This document shows positions 31,985-43,850 of a stretch of 64,000 bases of DNA, piece by piece. The translations under genes and the position numbers were made by a program. The DNA lies in assembly GCF_030848805.1 (NCBI RefSeq), contig NC_092367.1, forward strand, positions 10,931,591-10,995,590, given 5' to 3'. This DNA is from Temnothorax longispinosus. Lineage: Eukaryota; Arthropoda; Insecta; Hymenoptera; Formicidae. How positions within the stretch are numbered: the first letter of the stretch is position 1; each line of letters opens with the position of its first letter. The notes below the pieces were generated by a model. It was not told the DNA's origin. It saw only the letters and a list, made by a program, of their open reading frames with translations, and searched no databases.

Positions 31985-33310
31985 CGAATTAAAATTATGT
32001 CGGGACATAAAAATAATTCCGAATTTTTATTATGTTCCGACATCATAGTAATTCATCCAATTAAAATTATATCGGAACATAATAAAAATTGTACGGCAAG
32101 CCGTTTTACTTTTTAATGCAAGCCGTTTTACTTTTTAATAGCATAATAAATATTCCATTCAATATAAAAGATCAAAAATAATAGTCTTAAGAAAAATTAC
32201 AATGAATTAAAATTATGTCAAGACATCATAAAAATTCGGAATTATTTTTACGTGTCGATATCATTTTAATTCAACCAATTTTTATGATGTCACGACATAA
32301 TTTTAATTCATCGAATTAAAATTTGATATACATAATAAAAATTGCATGGCACACCGTTTTACTTTTCAATAGCATAAATAATAATCTATACAATATAAAA
32401 GTTTCAAAAAATAATTGTCTTGAGAAAAATAGCGATTTTTACTAATGAATTAAATTTATGTCAAACATAATAAAAATTGCATAAATTAAAATTATGTCGG
32501 GACATAATAAAAATTCGGAATTATTTTTATGTCCTAACATAATTTTAATTTCACGAATTAAAATTATGTCTGGACATCATAAAAATTAGATGAATTAAAA
32601 TTATGTCGAGACATCATAAAAATTGTATGAATTAAAATGATGTCGACATCATAAAAATTGAATGAATTAAAATTATGTCGAGACATAATAAAAATTGAAT
32701 GAATTAAAATTATGTCGAGACATCATAAAAATTGTATGAATTAAAATTATGTCGACATCATAAGAATTGTATGAATTAAAATTATGTCGATACGTAAAAA
32801 TAATTCCGAATTTTTATGATGTATCGACATAATTTAATTCATTCAATTTTTATGATGTCTCGACATAATTTTAATTCATTCAATTTTTATGATGTTTCAA
32901 TTTTTATGACATCTCGACATAATTTTAATTTATTCAATTTTTATGATGTCTCGACATAATTTTAATTCATTCAATTTTTATGATGTCGACATCATTTTAA
33001 TTCATATAATTTTTATGATGTCGACATAATTTTAATTCATACAATTTTTATGATGTCTCGACAAAATTTTAATTCATTCAATTTTTATGATGTCTCAATT
33101 TTTATGATGTCCGAATTTTTATGATGTCTGAATTTTTATGATGTCTGAATTTTTATGTCTCAATTTTTATGATGTCTGAATTTTTATGATGTCTCAATTT
33201 TTATGATGTCTCAATTTTTATGATGTCTCAATTTTTATGATGTCTCAATTTTTATGATGTCTGAATTTTTATGATGTCTCAATTTTTATGATGTCGCGAC
33301 ATAATTTTAA
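31985..33310. repeat. Palindromic ATGTCGAGACAT satellite, left arm
   Basis: Short units combine a palindrome around ATGTCGAGACAT with CATAAAAATTGAATGAATTAA. Unit direction flips near 32800. Towards 33300 the array shrinks to repeats of TTTTTATGATGTCTCAA. No coding capacity. Confidence 0.85.
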
Positions 33311-33374
33311 TTCCGGAGCTGGTGATTTTCATCCCACAATATTGGCAGCATTGTGTAAGTAGCGTCGACAGTTC

Positions 33375-34560
33375 TCACAGCTTGAATTCGATGTCTACGT
33401 GTCCCAGGTCGCCGATTACGACGTCCAGATAATGCGCTCCGTAGTTTTCGGTGTCTAAGTGTATTAATACCTTGAATTCGATGTCTACGTGTCCCAGGTT
33501 GTCGACGACGAGGTCCAGATAGTGCGCTCCGTAGTTTTCGGTGTCTAGGTGTATTAATACCTTGAATTCGATGTCACGTGTCCCAGGTTGCCGATGACGG
33601 CGTCCAGATAATGCGCTCCGTAGTTTTCGGTGTCCAGGTGTATTCATACTTTGAATTCGATGTCTACGTGTCCCAGGTTGCCGATGACGACGTCTAGATA
33701 ATGCGCTTCGTAGTTTTCGGTGTCTAGGTGTTTATTAATACCTTGAATTCGATGTCTACGTGTCCCAGGTTGTCGACGACGAGGTCCAGATAGTGCGCTC
33801 CGTAGTTTTCGGTGTCTAGGTGTATTAATACTTTGAATTCGATGTCACGTGTCCCAGGTTGCCGATGACGGCGTCCAGATAATGCGCTCCGTAGTTTTCG
33901 GTGTCTAAGTGTATTAATACCTTGAATTCGATGTCTACGTGTCCCAGGTTGTCGACGACGAGGTCCAGATAGTGCGCTCCGTAGTTTTCGGTGTCTAGGT
34001 GTATTAATACCTTTAATTTGATGTCTACGTGTCCCAGGTTGCCGACGACGAGGTCCAGATAGTGCGCTCCGTAGTTTTCGGTGTCCAGGTGTATTCATAC
34101 TTTGAATTCGATGTCTACGTGTCCCAGGTTGCCGATGACGACGTCTAGATAATGCGCTTCGTTGTTTTCGGTGTCTAGGTGTATTAATACCTTGAATTCG
34201 ATGTCTACGTGTCCCAGGTTGCCGATGACAACGTCCAGATAATGCGCTCCGTAGTTTTCGGTGTCTAGGTGTATTGATACCTTGAATTTGATGTCTATGT
34301 GTCCCAAGTTCCCGACGACGAGGTTCAGATAGTGCGCTCCGTAGTTTTCGGTGTCTATGTGGCACTATCTGGACCTCGTCGTCGGCAACCTGGGACACGT
34401 AGACATCGAATTCAAGGTATTAATACACCTAGACACCGAAAACTACGGACCGCATTATCTGGACGTCGTCATCGGCAACCTGGGACATGTAGACATCGAA
34501 TTCAAAGTATTAATACACCTAAACACCGAAAACTACGGAGCGCACTATCTGGACTATTTA
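33375..34560. repeat. 90-bp tandem array with flip, left arm
   Basis: About eleven units in one direction (33375-34366) are followed by two in the other (34367-34556). The unit contains TTGAATTCGATGTCTACGTG, CCAGATAATGCGCTCCGTAG and TTTTCGGTGTCTAGG. The period is divisible by three, so long frames stay open; I do not treat them as genes. The order of sequence variants along the array equals that in the right arm. Confidence 0.93.
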
Positions 34561-34847
34561 TCACTTCATTCGCGTTGCTTGCACTTTTTGCACTCAGCGT
34601 CTTCGCTTTCTCTCTCTCCAACGGCCGAATATATATTTATCTCATTTCAAGTGCAAAAATGTTTGGGGATTTAAGCAACGCGAACAAACCTTATGTCTCG
34701 ACATAATTAGCTCTGGTAACTTAGCCGGTCAACTTCGACTTTATTAATTTTCATATTTTTTTATCGTTTGTTGGTGATTGTTGGCCTAATTACAACGTTT
34801 GTTGGTTCTTAATTTTTTTTTAAATTTAAAAAGAAAAATTAGCATTA

Positions 34848-35143
34848 AGTTAGCCGGAAAAATTTTATTTTTAATTTCAGAAAAGCCTAATCGATGCGTA
34901 ATTGTTTGCTGATGATTGTTGGTCTAATTTTAGCGTTTGTTGGTTTATTATTAGTCTTAAAAACAAAAAAAAACGAAAAATTATCTCACATATTAAAGTA
35001 ATCGAAGAATGGTTTATTTGCCTACGACTTAAGCTTTATTTCTATCAATTTAAGGCTAACATCTATAAAACTGCCATATGAATACGGGCCTTAACATCGG
35101 CAGAAAATCGCGAAAAGATCAAGAAACATGGTGGTTCGTGGGA

Positions 35144-35176
<33 letters not shown>

Positions 35177-35509
35177 CGGGGGGGTGCGAGGGGGGCCTTC
35201 GCCCCCCCCCCTCCCCCGCACCCACCCCGCCGGTAGGCTGCGTGGACCTCGCTTTACAACATAAAGTACATGCTAAGTTGTAAAACGAAATTATAAAGCA
35301 CATGCATGGAGGGGTGCAAGGAGACTTACATGCGTGAGCGCACGTGAACAGAAAGGCTTTTCTCCCCTGCACCCTCCCTCATGCATGTACTTTATAATTT
35401 CGTTTTACCACTTAGCATGTACTTTATGTTGTAAAGCGAGGTCCACGCAGCCTACCGGCGGGGTGGGTGCGGGGGAGGGGGGGGGGCCGAAGGCCCCCCT
35501 TGCACCCCC

Positions 35510-35542
<33 letters not shown>

Positions 35543-35838
35543 TCCCACGAACCACCATGTTTCTTGATCTTTTCGCGATTTTCTGCCGATGTTAAGGCCC
35601 GTATTCATATGGCAGTTTTATAGATGTTAGCCTTAAATTGATAGAAATAAAGCTTAAGTCGTAGGCAAATAAACCATTCTTCGATTACTTTAATATGTGA
35701 GATAATTTTTCGTTTTTTTTTGTTTTTAAGACTAATAATAAACCAACAAACGCTAAAATTAGACCAACAATCATCAGCAAACAATTACGCATCGATTAGG
35801 CTTTTCTGAAATTAAAAATAAAATTTTTCCGGCTAACT
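34848..35838. mobile_element. 991-bp palindromic MITE inserted in the left arm
   Basis: The ends AGTTAGCCGGAAAAATTTT and their inverse are flanked by TTA on both sides (34845-34847, 35839-35841), as in PIF/Harbinger MITEs. The arms are almost 490 bases each and include mirrored AC/GT microsatellites (35146-35175, 35510-35540) and mirrored G-runs. The right arm of the 12.1-kb element lacks it (GTACTATGCTAATTTTTC near 41390), so it arrived after the arms were formed. Confidence 0.85.
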
Positions 35839-36282
35839 TTATAGTACAGTCATTTGGTCGCAAAAGAAGCGGTTACCTGGAAAGTTTTCCGGGAGTTTTG
35901 AAAATTGGTAGATTTATATATTTCGATGTGCTCTTTCCGAATTTCAATTTTGCCACCTCGTATCTTTGCCGCTCGCGCCGCCATATTGGAAAAATGGCGC
36001 CTAAAAGCAGTTTTTTGACAATATCTCCTTCCCGACTCATTCCACGATAAAAACGTTTATATACAAAATAAAACTAGAGAAAATTTCCTACAATTTATGT
36101 AATAACCATTTTTTTCGTAAAATTAATAGTTTTGGCGTACGAGCGCCGCAAAATGTAGTTCAACACGCGTTTTGGCCTAAAAACTCATTTCCACACCACC
36201 TTGAGGTAGAGTAAGCGGCGCGTTTTTTTTACCGTGGTATCCCCAGTAGGCCTAGTCCACATGTAATTTACTATTTTAAAAT

Positions 36283-39200
36283 TTAGCGCATTCTTCTTCG
36301 CTTCGCTGTTCTTGATGGACCAGGTGCGAGTTCGTCATTAGTACTGATCGAAATTTCTTCCACATCATCCGCGATGGGATTATCAGTTTCATCGCAATTC
36401 TCTTCGTTCTCGATTTCGTCATACGTTTGCTCGAAAATAGTCTCCGTTTCTTCCTCTTCGTCGCTATCTTGTGATGGAACTTGCGAGTTATCACAGGTAC
36501 CACTACAATTCGTGCATATAACGGAGCACTTTAACCCAGCCTTTCTGCATCCACAGGCTTTCTGACATCTTTTTTTGCATTTGCAAGAAATAAGTTTTAA
36601 CAAGCTTTCCGGAGCTGGGGGCTCGAGTGTGGTGATAGGAATTAGCCCGTTCTTGTTTTTTTTCCATCCCCATTGCTCTGCATTTTGTTCATTCCCATAC
36701 CACTGCTGAACCTGGTGATAGGTTCGGAACGAATGTTGTCGTGCTGCTGCTTCTGTTGGTGGTAGCGACGCAATATTAAATTTACTTTTATATGCTGATG
36801 TTTTGAAGCATGCATATCTATAGTTGTTTAAAGACATATTTTTCTTACGTTTCAAATTACTGTAACTGTATAATTCAAGAAGGAAGCGTTCTCCAGCTTT
36901 AGCAATGACCTCTGGATCAGCATTTGGATTTTTGAACACCTGGATTACCTCGTTTAAATCTGGATTTTTTCGGAGTACTTTAATAAATTTCATTTTTCCT
37001 TGATTAAATAATGCTGATGTTGTATCACAGCCACTGAAAGCATGCAAGAATAAAATATGATCTGCGGCTGTTTTATCTATGATACTTTTTATTGAGTATA
37101 TTTGTTGCGAAATTTTTCCTTTTCCTGGTTTAAGAATATATATGTTTGAACGCGTAGATAGAGCCGTCAAAAGAATAAGAAGATCTACATCTTCGCCGAC
37201 AATTATTACGAAATCAAATGCCGATGAAACGCTTATTGCGGTATTGATTATTAGCGTGTCCGCATCTTCCGTGGCTTGTTTGACCATGAAGTTCTCAGCT
37301 TCAAATTTTGTCTTCAACATTCCAATGAGACGGTTCTTGTTTGCATCATTGCCCAGGAATTTACTTTGTGACACAGTTGGGACCATTGTCTCGTCAAAAA
37401 GTATGTCTACTGAAGCAGTTTTTCGTGATCGTCGGGATCGCTCCGCATATTTGGTACTACGGTTTGCTACATCTTCCGGATATCCGTCAAATACGATAAT
37501 GGCATTGGATGTATAGTTCGATCGAACGTAGGTAACATATTTATTGCAAATGGATGAAAACGATTCACCGCGATGCCAAATGACTCGGTGTAATAAGTGT
37601 CCTCCGTCGATGATATACATCGTATTTTCAAAATTTATATTTCCAGAATGTTGCTTAAATGCCTTATACATAGAAGATTTAGTACATTTGCGCATGCCTT
37701 CGTCATTGAAAAGGGATAATGGAAATGGAGCAAGTTCGTACGTAAGGAAATTTTCAAGTTCCTTTTCAGATTCTTTTGCAATGCACATTCTTTGGAAAAT
37801 TAATAAAGGATTAATCGGAACAATGTCGTCTTCTATACGGATGCCTGCATTCATAACACCAAGTGATTTTATTCGGTCATTCCGTTTGAATTTTACAGTA
37901 TAGAAATCGCTACCAATGATTTTAGAAATGCCAGCACTACCAACTTCTTGAGACATGTGACAGTTTATCTTTTCATCTCCAATAACTCCAGTGCTTATTG
38001 ACATGATTTCCTTTAATTCTGGAAAAGGTGGATGGTTGCACAACCAATCCATCAGTTTTTTTACGTCGTCATTGTCACGATTAACCCGCGAACTTCTCAT
38101 TTCGACATGCTGCTCGGAACTGGAAAAAGCTACATTGCAAAACTTTTCAACTTCGTCGCAAATATTGTGCAAGAATACCATACCTAAAGTCCATTTGGAA
38201 AGTACGCTTTCCTTGACTCCTCGGCCATGAGTAAGGCCGCCAAGACATTTCATCGTCCTCATCAACGATTGTTCAATTGTCATATCTGACCACGTACCAC
38301 ACCAAAATTTGTCGGAACGTCTAATTGTGAAGTATCCTTTAGCTGTGAAAAGTTCGTATTCTTCAGCTGTCATTCTTTCCTTCAAATCAAACATATCTTG
38401 CAAATATAAATGACAAGATTTTGCATATAAGAAGTGGCCACTGGCATGAAAATAAGGCATCATTTTCTGGACAGTGTCAAGATGTAAATTCCAATTGCCC
38501 ATTCTTTCTGCCTCGATGAATTGTTTTACAAGTGTAACCATCCGGAAATATTGCACCCATAATTTCGCTGTAGCGCCACGTTGTTCAAATTTAATCAGTT
38601 CATTCTCAAATTTCTGAGCAAGTTCTTTGCAGCATTCTTCCTGGTCCGCCACGAGTACTGACCTATCGAAATTGTATAAAATTCTTTCTAATTCTGCACT
38701 GAGATCGGGTGTTAAATCTATTGATTGTAGGACAATTTTAGCAATTGAAAGATGAGTCAGCATATGCGCTCTTACCGCACGTGAATACGCGTGCCCTGCC
38801 ATAATTTTTTCAATTGAATTCAATGCGTAAATAGTGTTAAAGAGCTCTTTTAATCCGCTTCCAGTCATTATGTATCCGATAGATCCCATGAACGACATTA
38901 ACAAATGGAATCCACCGAGTCTTACGACAACATTACTCAATTTGGAGTCCCCATCATATGAGGAAATGATTTCCCGCGCTTTGAAATACAGAGGCTGGTC
39001 AAATGTAACGAAACAAGTATGCTGGTGTAATGACTCACATTTTTCAGAAGCAGATAAGAGAGCAGTCAAAATTGTGTCGTAATCACTCGGTGGAGCATTA
39101 ATGAAGGGCAAACATCCTACAAATGATTTTGCGAAGGGGAGTTCCTCTGTCGCTTGTTCCATGAATCCACTCCATCCAGGTATGTTAGGCAGGTCAACCC

Positions 39201-40785
39201 ATTTTCCATATAGCCACAATAAGTCCGAAACGGACGGCATAATCACTTCCGAAACCGCACGAATGCTACCGAGGTTTTGAATCTTTATTGTTTTCAAGCC
39301 CGTATCGTTTCTCTTCGTAAATGTTTTTAATGCAATGGTACCAAAACTACCTACAACTTTTGCAGACGGCATTTGCTTTAATCGTTGAATACTTTGATCG
39401 GGAGCGATAGCATTTCTAGGTGTTATACAATGGATACCGCCCATGGCATGAAAAGTGTTGTGACCATCTAATGTCTGCGTGTTGAAATCAGCGTTGTCGA
39501 AAACAAATTGCGAAAATGACTTATCATCGATATCCAACGGTGAGCGCATTATAGCTGAAATTTCAAACAGCATTGCTTCGGTGTACGAAGAGCAAAATCC
39601 GAGAGATGATAATGTATCTATTAATCGCCGAGATCCATACTTTTGAAACAAAAATGCTGCTACTCCGACCTGTAATGATGATATGAAAGATTTCGGCCTT
39701 GCTGCGGCAATTATAGAATGTGCGAGAGCAATGCTTTTTTTCTTCCATTTCTCAAGAGATGCACGTTTATTTTTTAAAATCACATCATCCAGGAAAATGT
39801 GTAAAGTTTCAGGTATATCTGACTCAACATCTTGAAAAAAATTATCTGATGGAGGATAATGTTTTGTCTCGTAGACCCTAGAGCGAATATCTTCTATAAC
39901 GATTGCTGCTGCTGTCTTTACAATACGTCGACGTTCTTCTGTCTTGTTATCACTTTTTTGGTTGTACCAGGCTTCCGTCAATAACTTAAACCCTGTATTT
40001 CGAAAACAAACCACAGGAGCCTTATTGGCAGTGACGACAATTAAAATATCATCACCGTATTTTTTGAGGAGTTGTGCTTTCACCGTTTTTATGTGTGGAC
40101 GGTAATCACCTTCAATTTTGGTCATCAGTTCGTCCAGAGAAAACTGACATTCTTCGGAATTCTGCTCGAGATAAGAATAAATGTACTGCATTGCAGTATC
40201 GATCTCGTTTGCATACGGACCTCTTTTTTTTACTTCTTCAGTCGGTGGGGCTTGGTACAATTTTTTCATGCACAAATTGTGATATTGTGCATCGGCTGCG
40301 ACCAAATCATTAACATGCTCGAGACGCTCAACAATCGCTCGACCCCAATCATCATTACGAGCTCGAGCAAGTTCTGAAATACTGTTTCTCATCGATAATT
40401 TACGTACGCTATACACAACATTACGATCGCACAAGCGCGTCTGTTTTTGTTTCGCTATAAACTCTGCTGTTATCTCAGCAGCGCACAAAAAACAATGATT
40501 TCTGAATGAGAATGTTGGGCGCGTAGATCGCAGTTGTGGTTGAGAACTCGTGGCATCGCTTCCTCTACGCAAAGATGCAGCGATTAACTTTTCATTATTG
40601 TATCGTTTTCGACATGCATCGTGAACCACTATCGACCTCAGTCCCACCAAAAGTTTATCCTTCTTATCCTTTCTTTTAATACTTGACTTACGAAAAGTCT
40701 CCAATCCTTTTTCCTTCACTTCAATCACTTCATTTTCTTGCAATGGATTAGCACAAATAAAACAGTTTACTTTATTAGAAGCCAT
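36283..40785 (-). CDS. 1500-residue transposase candidate: zinc modules, XPG/PIN nuclease, CXC finger
   Basis: The ORF is intact and intronless, starting at an ATG (GCCATGGC context). Residues 8-58 and 98-172 form two zinc modules (C8-x2-C11 with H55-x2-C58; C98-x2-C101 with H169-x2-C172). A long middle part (200-1040) has C-F-R-N-T-G-F near 260 and no fold I recognise. Residues of about 1055-1260 form a PIN/FEN-like nuclease core with its acidic set: I-I-D-G-G, V-F-D-G-Y-P, E-D-A-D-T, E-D-V-D-L-L and G-C-D-T-T. Near 1395-1430 lies a cluster C-K-C-x3-C-x3-C-x-C-x6-C-x3-C-x2-C, like a CXC or Cys8 finger. An acidic tail and a basic R-R-R end follow. XPG-like nuclease plus Cys8 finger is what I recall for Academ transposases. 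It should cut and join the ends of the surrounding element in the nucleus. A related decayed copy is at 25160-26100. Confidence 0.85.
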   Translation of the reverse strand: MASNKVNCFICANPLQENEVIEVKEKGLETFRKSSIKRKDKKDKLLVGLRSIVVHDACRKRYNNEKLIAASLRRGSDATSSQPQLRSTRPTFSFRNHCFLCAAEITAEFIAKQKQTRLCDRNVVYSVRKLSMRNSISELARARNDDWGRAIVERLEHVNDLVAADAQYHNLCMKKLYQAPPTEEVKKRGPYANEIDTAMQYIYSYLEQNSEECQFSLDELMTKIEGDYRPHIKTVKAQLLKKYGDDILIVVTANKAPVVCFRNTGFKLLTEAWYNQKSDNKTEERRRIVKTAAAIVIEDIRSRVYETKHYPPSDNFFQDVESDIPETLHIFLDDVILKNKRASLEKWKKKSIALAHSIIAAARPKSFISSLQVGVAAFLFQKYGSRRLIDTLSSLGFCSSYTEAMLFEISAIMRSPLDIDDKSFSQFVFDNADFNTQTLDGHNTFHAMGGIHCITPRNAIAPDQSIQRLKQMPSAKVVGSFGTIALKTFTKRNDTGLKTIKIQNLGSIRAVSEVIMPSVSDLLWLYGKWVDLPNIPGWSGFMEQATEELPFAKSFVGCLPFINAPPSDYDTILTALLSASEKCESLHQHTCFVTFDQPLYFKAREIISSYDGDSKLSNVVVRLGGFHLLMSFMGSIGYIMTGSGLKELFNTIYALNSIEKIMAGHAYSRAVRAHMLTHLSIAKIVLQSIDLTPDLSAELERILYNFDRSVLVADQEECCKELAQKFENELIKFEQRGATAKLWVQYFRMVTLVKQFIEAERMGNWNLHLDTVQKMMPYFHASGHFLYAKSCHLYLQDMFDLKERMTAEEYELFTAKGYFTIRRSDKFWCGTWSDMTIEQSLMRTMKCLGGLTHGRGVKESVLSKWTLGMVFLHNICDEVEKFCNVAFSSSEQHVEMRSSRVNRDNDDVKKLMDWLCNHPPFPELKEIMSISTGVIGDEKINCHMSQEVGSAGISKIIGSDFYTVKFKRNDRIKSLGVMNAGIRIEDDIVPINPLLIFQRMCIAKESEKELENFLTYELAPFPLSLFNDEGMRKCTKSSMYKAFKQHSGNINFENTMYIIDGGHLLHRVIWHRGESFSSICNKYVTYVRSNYTSNAIIVFDGYPEDVANRSTKYAERSRRSRKTASVDILFDETMVPTVSQSKFLGNDANKNRLIGMLKTKFEAENFMVKQATEDADTLIINTAISVSSAFDFVIIVGEDVDLLILLTALSTRSNIYILKPGKGKISQQIYSIKSIIDKTAADHILFLHAFSGCDTTSALFNQGKMKFIKVLRKNPDLNEVIQVFKNPNADPEVIAKAGERFLLELYSYSNLKRKKNMSLNNYRYACFKTSAYKSKFNIASLPPTEAAARQHSFRTYHQVQQWYGNEQNAEQWGWKKNKNGLIPITTLEPPAPESLLKLISCKCKKRCQKACGCRKAGLKCSVICTNCSGTCDNSQVPSQDSDEEEETETIFEQTYDEIENEENCDETDNPIADDVEEISISTNDELAPGPSRTAKRRRMR

Positions 40786-40924
40786 GGCTCTATAAATGCA
40801 AACGACACTGTGAAACGATAGACTAATGACGATGAACTCGCAACATCTGGGCTGCGTTCCACTTATCGCTCACAATGCTCGCGAGCATCATTTCGTTCTT
40901 GTTTAACATTTGACAAACAATATC
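40786..40924 (-). promoter_or_regulatory. Unique upstream region of the transposase ORF
   Basis: This is the only stretch of the element outside both the arms and the ORF, so part of the promoter must lie here or in the right arm. TTTATAGA occurs just upstream of the ATG on the minus strand but is too close to act as a normal TATA box. Confidence 0.3.
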
Positions 40925-41693
40925 CATCAAGAACAGCGAAGCGAAGAAGAATGCGCTAAATTTTAGAATAGTGAATTGCATGTGGACTAAGCTTATTGGG
41001 GATACCACGGTAAAAAAAACGCGCCGCTTACTCTACCTCAAGGTGGTGTGGAAATGAGTTTTTAGGCCAAAACGCGTGTTGAACTACATTTTGCGGCGCT
41101 CGTACGCCAAAACTATTAATTTTACGAAAAAAATGGTTATTACATAAATTGTAGGAAATTTTCTCTAGTTTTATTTTGTATATAAACGTTTTTATCGTGG
41201 AATGAGTCGGGAAGGAGATATTGTCAAAAAACTGCTTTTAGGCGCCATTTTTCCAATATGGCGGCGCGAGCGGCAAAGATACGAGGTGGCAAAGTTGAAA
41301 TTCGGAAAGAGCACATCGAAATATATAAATCTACCAATTTTCAAAACTCCCGGAAAACTTTCCAGGCAAAACTACCAAATGACTGTACTATGCTAATTTT
41401 TCTTTTTAAATTTAAAAAAAAATTAAGAACCAACAAACGTTGTAATTAGGCCAACAATCACCAACAAACAACCAACAAACGATAAAAAAATATGAAAATT
41501 AATAAAGTCGAAGTTGACCGGCTAAGTTACCAGAGCTAATTATGTCGAGACATAAGGTTTGTTCGCGTTGCTTAAATCCCCAAACATTTTTGCACTTGAA
41601 ATGAGATAAATATATATTCGGCCGTTGGAGAGAGAGAAAGCGAAGACGCTGAGTGCAAAAAGTGCAAGCAACGCGAATGAAGTGATAAATAGT

Positions 41694-42872
41694 CCAGATA
41701 GTGCGCTCCGTAGTTTTCGGTGTTTAGGTGTATTAATACTTTGAATTCGATGTCTACATGTCCCAGGTTGCCGATGACGACGTCCAGATAATGCGGTCCG
41801 TAGTTTTCGGTGTCTAGGTGTATTAATACCTTGAATTCGATGTCTACGTGTCCCAGGTTGCCGACGACGAGGTCCAGATAGTGCCACATAGACACCGAAA
41901 ACTACGGAGCGCACTATCTGAACCTCGTCGTCGGGAACTTGGGACACACATAGACATCAAATTCAAGGTATCAATACACCTAGACACCGAAAACTACGGA
42001 GCGCATTATCTGGACGTTGTCATCGGCAACCTGGGACACGTAGACATCGAATTCAAGGTATTAATACACCTAGACACCGAAAACAACGAAGCGCATTATC
42101 TAGACGTCGTCATCGGCAACCTGGGACACGTAGACATCGAATTCAAAGTATGAATACACCTGGACACCGAAAACTACGGAGCGCACTATCTGGACCTCGT
42201 CGTCGGCAACCTGGGACACGTAGACATCAAATTAAAGGTATTAATACACCTAGACACCGAAAACTACGGAGCGCACTATCTGGACCTCGTCGTCGACAAC
42301 CTGGGACACGTAGACATCGAATTCAAGGTATTAATACACTTAGACACCGAAAACTACGGAGCGCATTATCTGGACGCCGTCATCGGCAACCTGGGACACG
42401 TGACATCGAATTCAAAGTATTAATACACCTAGACACCGAAAACTACGGAGCGCACTATCTGGACCTCGTCGTCGACAACCTGGGACACGTAGACATCGAA
42501 TTCAAGGTATTAATACACCTAGACACCGAAAACTACGAAGCGCATTATCTAGACGTCGTCATCGGCAACCTGGGACACGTAGACATCGAATTCAAAGTAT
42601 GAATACACCTGGACACCGAAAACTACGGAGCGCATTATCTGGACGCCGTCATCGGCAACCTGGGACACGTGACATCGAATTCAAGGTATTAATACACCTA
42701 GACACCGAAAACTACGGAGCGCACTATCTGGACCTCGTCGTCGACAACCTGGGACACGTAGACATCGAATTCAAGGTATTAATACACTTAGACACCGAAA
42801 ACTACGGAGCGCATTATCTGGACGTCGTAATCGGCGACCTGGGACACGTAGACATCGAATTCAAGCTGTGAG
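41694..42872. repeat. 90-bp tandem array with flip, right arm
   Basis: Two units in one direction (41694-41884) and eleven in the other (41885-42872). Reading inward to outward, the sequence variants (TCGGCGACC, TCGTCGACAACC, the three-base-shorter ACACGTGACATCG unit and so on) occur in the same order as in the left arm. One visible difference is a 2-base CA insertion near 41945. Confidence 0.93.
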
Positions 42873-42944
42873 AACTGTCGACGCTACTTACACAATGCTG
42901 CCAATATTGTGGGATGAAAATCACCAGCTCCGGAATTAAAATTA

Positions 42945-43850
42945 TGTCGCGACATCATAAAAATTGAGACATCATAAAAATTCAGACATCATAAAAATTG
43001 AGACATCATAAAAATTGAGACATCATAAAAATTCAGACATCATAAAAATTGAGACATCATAAAAATTCAGACATCATAAAAATTGAGACATCATAAAAAT
43101 TGAGACATCATAAAAATTGAGACATCATAAAAATTCAGACATCATAAAAATTCAGACATCATAAAAATTCGGACATCATAAAAATTGAGACATCATAAAA
43201 ATTGAATGAATTAAAATTTTGTCGAGACATCATAAAAATTGTATGAATTAAAATTATGTCGACATCATAAAAATTATATGAATTAAAATGATGTCGACAT
43301 CATAAAAATTGAATGAATTAAAATTATGTCGAGACATCATAAAAATTGAATGAATTAAAATTATGTCGAGATGTCATAAAAATTGAAACATCATAAAAAT
43401 TGAATGAATTAAAATTATGTCGAGACATCATAAAAATTGAATGAATTAAAATTATGTCGACACATCATAAAAATTCGGAATTATTTTTACGTATCGACAT
43501 AATTTTAATTCATACAATTCTTATGATGTCGACATAATTTTAATTCATACAATTTTTATGATGTCTCGACATAATTTTAATTCATTCAATTTTTATTATA
43601 TCTCGACATAATTTTAATTCATCAAATTAAAATTATGTCAAACATAATAAAAATTGGATGTATTAAAATTATGTCGGGACGTGATAAAAATTTGAAATTA
43701 AATTATATTTTATATATATCCAGACATAATTTTAATTCGTGAAATTAAAATTATGTCAGGACATAAAAATAATTCCGAATTTTTATTATGTCCTGACATA
43801 ATTTTAATTTATCCAATTTTTATTATGTTTGACATAAATTTAATTCATTA
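42945..43850. repeat. Palindromic ATGTCGAGACAT satellite, right arm
   Basis: This mirrors 31985-33310 but is about 400 bases shorter. The unit of about 20 bases (GACATCATAAAAATTGA) is repeated more than ten times at the inner side. Confidence 0.85.

Larger units (their letters stand above)
31848..36318 (+). repeat. Left inverted arm of the 12.1-kb element
   Basis: It mirrors 40925-43947. The tip motif CGCCGTTTTACTTTT recurs at about 32095, 32120 and 32350, so the left subterminal region has gained nested copies of its own end. The innermost 30 or so bases (36283-36318) are also the last codons of the transposase, because the inverted repeat extends into the coding region. Confidence 0.85.

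Noticed and set aside
33375..34560. Centromeric satellite
   Set aside because: The 90-bp arrays are short, mirrored and bounded by transposon ends, so they belong to the mobile element.
40823..41008. ORF upstream of the large transposase
   Set aside because: Short, overlaps the inverted arm and has no recognisable feature; it is partly the mirror of the transposase 3' end.
42945..43850. CRISPR-like alternation of short repeats
   Set aside because: Units are contiguous palindromic satellites without unique spacers, in a eukaryotic transposon arm, and no cas genes exist.
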